DNA of 64,000 nucleotides from the NCBI GenBank assembly GCA_023055505.1, contig JALIRH010000010.1, positions 4,589,501-4,653,500 on the forward strand, written 5' to 3'. The stretch comes from Callipepla californica brunnescens (taxonomy: Eukaryota; Chordata; Aves; Galliformes; Odontophoridae). Both the position numbers and the translations under genes were made by a program. Shown in pieces: positions 28,701-40,100 of this stretch (positions within the stretch are counted from its first letter, which is position 1; every line of letters begins with the position of its first letter). Under the pieces are notes generated by a model. That model made no database searches. It saw nothing but the letters and a program-made list of their open reading frames with translations, and had not been told where the DNA came from.

Positions 28701-31700
28701 GGCTCAGATGAGGTAGTGACTGTGCACCCTCATGTTTGTATATCAGGAAAACAACAATATAGGAATCATCACTGCCATCATGAATGCGTTAGAAAGACCC
28801 TAGGAAAACCTCTCTTAGAGGTAGAAGAGCCTCTGATAATTGTTAGGTAATGTGGAATTCCTACTGCTATTCATATACGCGTACGTACCTGATCACAGAG
28901 ATGGATTATGTTGTTTATATCTTCTTCTGATACTTCTGTTCCCATGGAAATCTCAGCAGCAGCCTTTACCTCTTCCTCAATCTCCTCTGGTAGTATGTCA
29001 GAAACATCAGAAGATGCAAAATTTTTTCTGTCTCCTGCAGGGGACAGATGAAAGTGTGTTTGTAGTGGGGGTGAGATGAACAAGTACAAAAAGAACAGAA
29101 ACAGACAGAGATAAAAAAGGCTAAAATAACAACAGTCAGTCAAGTCTGCCAGACTATTTATAATACCTGAGAATGGTTAGGAAAATTAAATTTGGAACTA
29201 GAAAAAAGCCCTTATTCTGTAACACCAAATACTTCACCTTTCAATAGCTGCTTGCTGTAAAATTTTCAGTCACAAGATTACAAAGGAAGAATGCCAGGAA
29301 GCAAGCAATCACTTATAACTACCCAGGCCTAAGTAATTCTTCCTACAATTGGAGAAGTGAAAATTAAAAAAAAAAAAGCTGCTGTAGTCAAAGAGAACAC
29401 CCACAAACAGGCAACAAGTCTCTTTACATCGTGCTTGGCAGCTAATATCCAAACTGGCCTGCTGACTAATTCTGATTCCAAGATATGCTGGTGGTCTTCA
29501 TGAAGAACTGGCTGCTCATGTGATATTAGCTTTCCATTAAGCTTCAGAATTCCAAATTGCATTAACATACAGAGGCAGCTATTCTCTACTCCCCCTGTTT
29601 ACACCTCTCTTGATGGCAGGATTCTATACGAGACCGTGACCTGCTGGAGAACAAACAGCTGGTCTACAAATCTGTGCCATAACATTTCACGTCAGTACAC
29701 ATTGTGAGCCTGCATTCCCCAGGCTCACACCTGCTTAATACTCACCAACTTTCCGCACACATTTACAATACGTGAGGTTATCTGTGATGATTTTACCCAG
29801 CTCGGGGAAGTGCCAACCGTACCATTCTCTACAACGCATGATATAATTATTCAGTTCTTTGTCCAAGTCATCAAGAAGTGCTAAGGGAAAGAAGAATGGA
29901 CTTCTTTTTCTTACAAGGAACTTGAGAAATGGTTAACTCTCAAATCAACAAATTTAAGCAATGTAGAGAGAGAAAACAAAAGTACACAAGTTGCTCCAAA
30001 AGTAATGCCTCCTATTTACTTCCACAGAAACTACAACAGCTGCAAAGAGCACAATATCACTTGATAAAGCAAATTCTCAGCTACCAAACACTTTTTTTCA
30101 GTGTAGTCACCACCATTAGCTACATACTTTCAACAGCAACGAAAAAGAGCCTGCATGCAGCATTACCAAAAAACTGCACCAGAGGACGTGACCCACTGTC
30201 ATCACTGCCTCACTGTGCTCCCACCCACTGTTTGGTCTCCAGAAATGTTCAGCAAGCATCAATAAACATCAGTGAGTGCCATTTTTTTCCCTACACACAA
30301 AATCCAACAACACATCTTCATTTCGTATATGCATCCATGTCAGTTTTGTCAGACTGCCCCTCTGCTGCCATCTGCCAAACAGTAACAAAATATAACACAA
30401 TATTGGTGGGAAGGTTCTACCTCTACTGCCATACCACCAACATTCACCTCTGATGTTGCTGCTCAACATAAAATAGAAGGCATTACTTTCAGAGCAGCCC
30501 TTGTATCTTAATAATTTTATGGAATGAAACTTAAAGCTGCAGTAAAGTAGAAGTCTTTAGTTTTCAGAAAACTACATAATCATAGGCACCAACAGTGCAG
30601 AAACATTAGAATTACCACAAACATGGCCTTAAAGTTTCACCACTGGGACCACCTCAGAGAACAGACTCCTTCAACAGCTGTAAAGGGCATTCTCTTGGAA
30701 GGGGCACAGGAGCCACTGTGATTCTTCCTCTCAATCAGAGAAGTGCCACATGCACAAGATGAATCTAACAATTAGCCACCTAATAAACTCTACAGCAAAA
30801 GTCTAATGGTGAGAAGGCACCTTGTATTCAGTTACTCGACTGTATTATGCCCTCTAATTGCCTTTATAGTATAAATGCATCTGACAAATCCAACAGGCTC
30901 TCCAGTCAGAAGATACAACTGATAACTGGATTTACAACATCAACATGTAACACCCACAGCATATATTGCTACAGAGCCCTGAGGCTAAAATAATTTCTCC
31001 CTAATGAATTACCAACATTCCCATCTGTTGTCTCAGTGGTAGTGACGAAGGAACTGAATTAAATCATTCTTTTCAGCTTAACTATGTTTCATCATTGACA
31101 ACAGCCTGGGAATTAATATTCCAAACAGGACTTCTCGCTACTGCTTCATAACAAGAATGCTGATTGTGATGTGGATATCTTCAAAGATAAACGAGGAACA
31201 GGCATCCCTATCTGTGATTACAGTTGCAGTCTGTTTTTCGTTAAGAAAAAGGAAGGCAGCATTAAATACTGCAGTGGTTTTTAAACCTCTTCATATCTTC
31301 ATAATCTTCATATTCATATTACTGCTTGTGTTAAATCCTACTGAGATAATAAACCTTTTTCCTAGCCAAACACAACATAGTTTACTGAAACATGCTAGGG
31401 GAAAAAAAGAAAAAAAAATAAAATGACACCAATACTTTCTTGCCATCGGTGTCAGGAAGGCAAATAAAGTAAGCTGAATCCATTAATAATTTAGGCTCTA
31501 AATATACTTACAAATTGCCTGGACGATCATGGTATCTACTTTGTCTGGGCTGAATTTCAGCTTGTATCGAGAAAGGCTGTAGATATAGAAATAATTTCAT
31601 CAGTATCCTGACATCCCACTGCAGAGCACATCCCACTCATTCCTGTCTTACAGGAATGTGACTGTCCATACATTCATTCATACAAGCTCAACTTTAAGGC

Positions 31701-34700
31701 ACTGACCAATTCCACCTGTGACCACTGGAGAAACCCTGATGACACAGCCTTCCAGAACAGCTGAGACATATACAGGTGCATATGCTATGAAAAAAGTGAA
31801 AGCTAAGGCTACTGTACCACATGTATCAGATTGAACAAGAACACTGTGGCAGGAAATGGGTTTCTGGTTTCCTTCTGCATTGCTTCCCACAAAAATTATT
31901 TGTCAATAGCACTTTCAGTTCTGCAGCAATTGGAAGTGATCCACAACCTACACACCAGCAAATATTAGCAATGGTAGTGAGAAGTAACAGAAGAAACTTC
32001 CCAGAACAGACTCTCACTGGCTGAGAACGTCCATTATCAGCTGGCTTTCAATGTGTGTTTAAAATTTCTACTGTAAAACACATGATATCTTCAAGGACCT
32101 AAATCTTTCTTTTTTAATATATTAATACCTATTTTCTACATATCATTATCAGCAACAAATGCATTTTTAAAAAATTAGCTACAACAAAGCAGTTCTCTAA
32201 CTCACCAATGGCTGCAGAACAAGCTCACGTCAGAAAACGGATTAAAAATTGCTCACAAGTGTATACCTGACCCTGTGCTTATACAATACTTTTTTCTATT
32301 TAACTGCTGCTCCACTAAATCTATTGACATGCAATGGTGAGAAGGGAAAGACATCTCTGCCTTTAAAATGTACATTATATGCATTATACCTGTACATACT
32401 CTAGTGTAAATCAGCAAATTTCTACATGGCAACAGACTGAAACTAACCGTTCAACTGCTACAGAAACATTTCAAACCAAGCTCTGTAGTACAGGGAAAGG
32501 GAGCTTTCAAATTCTATGAGGCTGAAGCCTTTTTCTAAGAAGGTGGTTGAAAACAGGAAAACCCCTGTGAAACAAGGCTTCAGATACACATGCATGACTT
32601 ATAAATTGAATGAGAGCGCATCTCATAGACAGAGACACTTGAAGCAGCACAGCACGGCCAAGGATATAGGAGTAGGGCAGTAACAGGACAAAACAGAGCT
32701 GTGCTAGGAACTCACCTGTGTGCCAGACCCAGACACATAGCTGCCATCTCTCGAGAAGGAAGGCCTGTAATAAGCCCTTCAATCTGTGAACGAATCCCTC
32801 TCATCAGTTCTGTAACCATTGGGCTATGTATACAACTCAAATTCAGCTTATCCTGTAAGATGGAAATCATCAAGTCCAAGTCAGACACAAGAATGACATT
32901 CCTCTAAATCTCTTCTTCCAGAGCTTTATCTCATTACACCTGGCTTTCCCATGGCAATTTTGTGGTCACTCAAAAGGTTCAAGTCTTTTTTCACACTTAA
33001 GGTAGTCACAACTTCAGTTCTCTACACCATAACAATCCCAGTTTGAAGGGGAGATGTATAAATAAGTCTCTACTTGCAACATAGACACTGAATGTGAAGA
33101 ATTGCAATTTTGAAGTTTACTGGAAACAGTTTTGTCCCAGAGAGAAAATTCAAAGGCAGAGTGCACAGGATTTTATTTCTTCAGGGTTTGGAATTGTCTT
33201 AAGAGAACAAAAATGAATAATTAGGTCAGAGTCCTTGGTGGTATTCACTTCAACACTGAAACCTACTCGATTTGCATCTCACCACAACCTACTAAAACAG
33301 GATGAGAACATAGTGAGAATAAAACTCTCCAAAACAGGCAGCAACCAGGTATGAGACTGGGACCTGGATTTGACAGCTAGAGAAAGTAGATCACCTGTAC
33401 AGTTCTTCTTCCTTCCTCTGATAAACAAGAGTTGAAGGAGACATCTGATCATAAGGAATAGTGATCTTCCATACTGCAAACCTCACTGCGGCAGCAGGTT
33501 CCATTGCTAATAATTTTTATCTCTCAGGAACCTGTCTATAAGATCTCAGCAGCATGAAACAAAGACAAAAAAGAGGAACAGCAAAGTTAATTATCACCTT
33601 TATGACACCTCCAAGTTTAGCATCTGCTACAGCCAACTGTTCATGGGCATCTTTTGCTACTATCTTCTTGAGAATTTTCTTCAAGTTCTTGCTGAGCTTG
33701 CCTTCTACGAGAGCTGTGGATGCTGGAGAAGACAAGAGTTTCTTTACTTTCCTAAAACCTGCAAAAATGTAACCTCAAACTTTGTATTTTTATTTTGACT
33801 GCTGCAGTAGCTCTAGCCTGAGGCGTAATACTACTTTACTGTGTAGCAGCTAAAATCAAAATAGGAGTTATCTTCTTGCCCTTTTGAAGACCGAGATCAA
33901 GAGTCATTTTCCCATCTACCTCACCTTGCTCCGTGTGCCTTCAGTTCTGTTTTTCACAATTTTGCTTACGGCTGCTACAAGTACACAATGTGCCTTAGAT
34001 GTAAATTCCACATTTCCAGAAGCAAGGTTCTAAGGGAACATTATGTATACAATTTAATTAACCAATCATTTTCCAGGTCCCTTTATCTACAGCCGAAGTA
34101 CCTTAAATTGAGCAACAGCTTATTTGCATCCTGTGCTACTCAGTAACACGTGGTCCTTCAAAACCCAAGAAAAAGAAACAATACCACACCCACGGACTGG
34201 GGAGACAGAAACAGACCCTTAAATATATACCACACAGACTGAAGAATTTTAAATGGATTTTTTTCATACTCAAGTATTAATTGATCTGTAACAGGTTTAA
34301 AATCCCACACAATATATTTTAAAGCTGGCACAAATACAATTCTGCAGATCAACTTTGTACTCCACTGAACTTCTGTGACAGATGCAAAGTCTTAAACAAA
34401 ATACACAGAACACAAGCCAGTGATTTTTCATTTCCAGAAGCTTAATGAAATGCAAGAGTAAATTCCGTGCTCAGCTTCCTTCTTCCTCTCATCCTGTCTA
34501 GAATGGAAATAAGTTATAGAACATTCAAGATAGCCCAATAGCTGCTAAACCATAATAATCCTCACACAATAATCCCTTCAAAACAAATGTAAAATAGGCA
34601 GCTTGAGTAATCTCCATTTTCCAGATAAACTCAAAACTCTAAATCAGTGTTTTTTTCTCCTTTATTTTTGTTGCTTTGTTGTTCAGGTGTGATTTTTTTG

Positions 34701-37061
34701 GTGCGTGTACTTTCAAATCAGACTAGCAATACATGTTCTGAACATGAACTTAAGCAAAAGCAACCTACTTCAAAAAACATGCCAGAGAAGTATACTGCAG
34801 CTTCAGTCTCAACTCTTTCGCTTGCATATATGACACCTCTGTTTTTATAGCGTTTCCTTGGCTTCCTCTATAAGCTATCCCTATAACCTCAGAATGTGAA
34901 GATCCATTATTTGGTACTAAATGTGATGCATAACATCCACTTACAGAAGTCATACAGTACCAGTCCAGTCAGCACTAATAATCATGCTATCCCTGAACAA
35001 GTAGCTAGCACCTTCATCTTTTCCATTCAAACCAATCCGCAGCATTGAGAATTTAAGTTAATTAATATAAGGCTATTTTGTTTAAGCACCTGAGTTTCCC
35101 TGAAATGCAATATTAGCATTTTTTCAGCTGCATAAGAAAACCAAACAGGTGCAACACACCCATAAAACACATCGTTATAATAATGTGTAGTCCGATATCT
35201 GTCTGTTGTCTCAGTGGTAGTGACGAAAAGTAGACTCAAATCAGTTACACTCAGTCTCAACAAGTATCCATCATTGACAACAGACTAGGTACATCACATT
35301 TCTACATGGTGCTCATTACTAAATTGCTTGGGTAATAAGAATGACATGAAAAAAAGTAAGATCTCCTTATGTCTCTGCTACACTGTAGATGGATAACATC
35401 TTAAAACGGAAGCAGTTGCCTTTGAAAGATGTATTATTTAAAAACTAAGCAAAGAAAAAACAGCAGAGACAGAGATGAACAATGAGTGAACTACTGTCTG
35501 ACAGGTTAGAGACTGTTGTTGTTTGGTTGGCTTTTATTTTTTATTTTTCTAAGAACAGTGTCAACTTTCCCTTACCAGCAAGCGCTTCTGTTGTGTCCTG
35601 AAACTTTTCAAAGTGTTTCAACTTTACTCTGCAAAAGAAAAATACAAGTGTGTAAACAAACGTACATAAAACAGATGCTAAAAAAAAAAAACTAAAAAAA
35701 AAAAAAAAAAACCCCCACAAAAAAACGCTTGCTTGCTTTTTTTTCCTGCCCTCACTACTACAATTTGCCTCCTTGTCCCTGATTGCAAGTGAGCAGAGAT
35801 GAATATTCAGACCCTCAGAAAGGAAGAGGAGCAACATACCTGATATCTACGGACAAACATTAACCATGTGAATTTCAAGACTGCACTGACTCACACTGCT
35901 AACTGTTAATATTATCCTTCCCATCTTCAAAAGAGAACCCTCTGCCTCTGTGGGACGCAGCCTGCACGGCCCAGATTTAACACTCTTTTCAATCAAATAC
36001 ATCTTCATCACTTGGAGACTGAACTGTTTCACTGCCCCTGAATCCTTGAGTCCGCCCTTTTAATTACATGTTAGAACACGAGTTTTGAGTTAAGCTTAAA
36101 ACAAACAACCACTAAACAGAAAAATTCTTCCACGGTTTAACTGTTCACCAGAGCCAAAAATCATACGCACAGTGTTTAAACACACTGTGCCAACTCCTGC
36201 AGCTCAAGTTCCTTCTCTCCCTCTCATAATCTGTGGTGTTGATATCTAGAGTCACAGTGAAGAAGCTATCACAATCCAGTAAATTCCTTGTCAAGGACAG
36301 GCATTTAACTAATCCAGTTCTGATTAACCACTGCGCTGTGTAAGGCAAAAGAAGCAAGGTCACAGATAAAGCTGAATGCCTGAATTAAGAACACAAGCTC
36401 AACAAAAGCCCCAGGCTTATTCTGATGCCTTTTTAGAATCATTAGAAATACAAGAACTAACTTGATCAGAGAACAGATCCATTAAGAGCCATACCCTGTC
36501 TAGCAAGTAGCTAGGATGATGCTTCCAAGACAAGATCAACAACACTTCAAACAGACAAATGTGGAATATTCTGTCCTTTCCTCTAAATACTCCTCCGGAG
36601 AAGCACAAATCCAAATCACAAGTCATAGCTTGTTCAGAGGTATCTGTTCTAACCAAAGCTGGTTAGAAATACGCCAATAAAAACACCCAAAGCAGACTTG
36701 GCAGGAATTCCCCATTGTTCCCAGCCTTAGGACAATTTGCTAGAAAGGCCAGCTTGGTCAGCACGCACTGTAACCCCAGGCAGCTTCTCAGTGACGCTAA
36801 CAGTCACTGGTGGCATGGGAAGCAACGCTAGCTCTCAACTTACAGAAGGATTCACATGCTATTAGTTTCAGCTTGATTGAGCCACGTTTTTATTTCAAGA
36901 ATTTCCTGTGAGCACAAAAACATGTTATTTCAGCCAGTTTCAGCATTACAAACTTGGATGCTCCTGTCAAAACATCCAAAACTCCTCACAATATCCATCT
37001 TTCTTTTCTTCAATGATATGTGGTAATAACTTCTGCAACTTAATTATGCTGCAAGTAATAC

Positions 37062-37112
<51 letters not shown>

Positions 37113-40100
37113 ATTTCAGGATTGTCTTGGTACTTAATTTCATATTACTGTTGTTCACAACTTTTAAGCTTTACATTTGAAAGTCAACACTTGTTTCTGA
37201 ATCTCAGGTTTATCAAGCTATACAGGCAGTCGTGTACTTCGAAAGCAGGGCTGCTACCCCCACACCAGGCTGCTTACATTTTGTTTGCTTTTTCGGGAGT
37301 TTCAAACTCTTTCCACAAACTGTCAACTTCTTGGAGTTTTTTCTCATTCAGAACCTGCAGACAAAAACAAAACACGAGTATATTTAAAGCACATCTGAAC
37401 AACCTCCAAACCTGCACTCAGCAGAGACACCCTGGAACAGACTCATGGCATATCCCACCACTGCGAGTTGCTACAAACTGAGTCAACAAATGCAATTACT
37501 GTGATCTCCCGTTTCACCGTCCCGTCTTGGCATCTTTATCCTAGCAACACGCAACTGATTTACAGCATTACACTTGCTTTCAAGTGCATTACAGAAGTTG
37601 CTCAATAATGGCTAGGTCCTTTTGAACCTGCATCATCAAAATGAAGTCCTCTCCTTGTTTAACAAAACTGGTCTTGCTCCACATCTCAAGAGATTCATTC
37701 ACAACCCCAGTGACCCAAAACCAAACCTGTATGTAGTTTGGGAAAATACAAACATGTCTGGGACACCTCACAGGAAGGAGTCATCTTGCACATTATTTTA
37801 ATGAATTCAGATGAACACAAGGAGGAAAAGACATCACGATATAGATGGCTTTTCATCACAGCTCAGTAATCAATTAAGCTAAAATTGCTTAAGAGGGAGC
37901 ACTACCTTAATCTCACCTCTGGACAAAGGGTATTCCCTTTCATTATTTAAATAGGAAAAGGTTAACAACTACATGGTTAGACCCTACAGCATTTCACAAA
38001 TTGCTGAGTGTACTGCAAATTCCTAGGAAAGTGCTCAGGGGAACAGCATTGGTAAGATCCTTACAATATTACGTTCTTTATACCTCCCTAAAAGTATTGG
38101 ATTTAAGTTGTGACAAAGCACAACTACAGTCGGACTCAGTGCAGTACAAAAAAATCATTCTTGCACGCTTGCAGATTTTTAAACCCACGTCAAAGAATGT
38201 TCTTCATTTATTTATTTTAAATTAAATTACTGCTGAGCAAATAAACATGGGAACTCATTCCCCAAAGGTCTCTGAGGCACAAGACAACCTCTGGGCACAC
38301 TTCCTTCTCCTCAGTCTGTTGTTCTTTGCTTCAGATTTGATTCATCTTTAACATGGACTGGATTAGCCACAGAATCACAGAATCATAGTCCTTCCTATCC
38401 TGAAGCTCACAGAATTTTCTGTCTCTGTAAACAAATATTGAGAAAATGGCACACAAACTGAGAAACCAGCACTGCTAGTATACAAAAATTATGTCTGCCT
38501 ACAGATGTTTTATGTCCCACCAAATACTAAGACATATTAAAACAAGGCCTCCAAGACCTATAACACTGTTACCCCATTTGTCCTTAATACGTACATACTC
38601 TTCACTCCTCTGACGGAGCAATACCTCCAAGAGAACACTGAATGGCTACCAAGCTTGCAGAGTAAGATGGTTCTGATCACCAAAGCAAAAAGGCAGAGCA
38701 CAGTTACATGGGGACTGCTCAAAAGGGAAGTGGGTGATGACAACAGTCTCCAAAAGTTCTGAAATCCAAATTCTCTTCAGTTCTCAAGAAATAAACAAAG
38801 AAACAAACTGAACAGTGACAATCATTAGAAGCTATTAAAAAAAAAGCCAAACACTATAGTAAATACTTTGATACAGAACAAACATACAGATATAACAAAC
38901 CACGTAAATTTACAGCTACTGCGGGGAGGAAAGGAAAGCTCTCCCTGTCCTGCAGATGTGCAGTGTGGCTGAGCCTCCCCTGCAGCCACAAACAGAACCA
39001 ACATGGAAAAACAAAAGTGTCTCCAAACACATATCTTAATAAAATGTTAACTATGCTCAGTTCTAGCAGACAGCTTCCAGTTCTCTCACATCCAACACGG
39101 ACAACAAATGCAGTTTGCCCTCCTAGAGTATGTTTAAAGCCTGAGAAGGAATGCTGCTGCTTGCTGCCCTCTGCTGCCTGGCACGGGCACCACAGCCAGG
39201 CCCAGCACATGGCTGCTAACACCAGCAGTAGCACTTCTGCAGAGGAGTTTCACAGAATCAGAGAATTGTAGGGCAGGAAGGGACCTCAGGAAATCATCTA
39301 GTCCAACTTCCTTCAGTTCTGTGTTTCCACTCCTGCCTTTACTTTAAACAAACCTTGGTTTCAGTGGCTTAAATATGGGCTGTTTTCAGCCCCTCCTGAC
39401 TTCTGCAGAATTACAGAACAGAATTACTGAGCCTCATAAGTCAGAAGGAACCCTCAAGGACCAAGGAATCGAACTCCTGGCACCACAGAGAATCAGCCAA
39501 AAGTCAAACCCTCTGTCTGAGCACAATGTCCAAATGTTCTTCAAGCTCTGGCAGCTCAGGGCCGTACCCACCGCCCTGGGCAGCTCTTCCCACACCCACT
39601 GCCATCTGGGACAGGACCTCTCCCTAACCCCCACCTGACCCTCCCCTGACACAGCTCCATGCCATCCCCTTGGGCCCTGTTTTTGTCCCAGAGAGCAGAG
39701 TTCAGCGCTGCCCCTCTGCTCCCTGTGAGGACCTGCAGCCTGCATGAACCTCCCCTCAGCTCTCTCTGCTCTGGGCTAACCAAACCAGTGGACCTCAGCC
39801 ACTCCTCATGCACCTTGCCCTCACACCCTTCCCCGTCTTTGCTGCCTTTCTGCGAAAGCTCATTAACAGTTTTATACCCTTCATACATCGGGCACCCAAA
39901 CCCCACACAGCACTTGAGGTGAGGCCGCACAGAGCAGCGCAGCACAATCCAAACCCTGCACCACCTAGCTAAGCTGAGTCTGACACACAGCATTGCTGTG
40001 CAAATACGGAGGGTTAGGGCGGGTTTGGCTCACTACAGAAGTTTTTCGGGTTTTTTTCTTCCACGTAGAGATAAAACTACTGCTAACAACGAAGAAGCCG

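Noticed and set aside
29929..30453. 174-codon plus-strand open frame
   Set aside because: It lies within the mariner-type element and has no intact transposase catalytic pattern. Remnant sequence only.
39556..39993. 145-codon minus-strand frame in NOP58 intron 1
   Set aside because: It falls in the CR1 fragment and has no recognisable, intact reverse-transcriptase domain. Decayed repeat.
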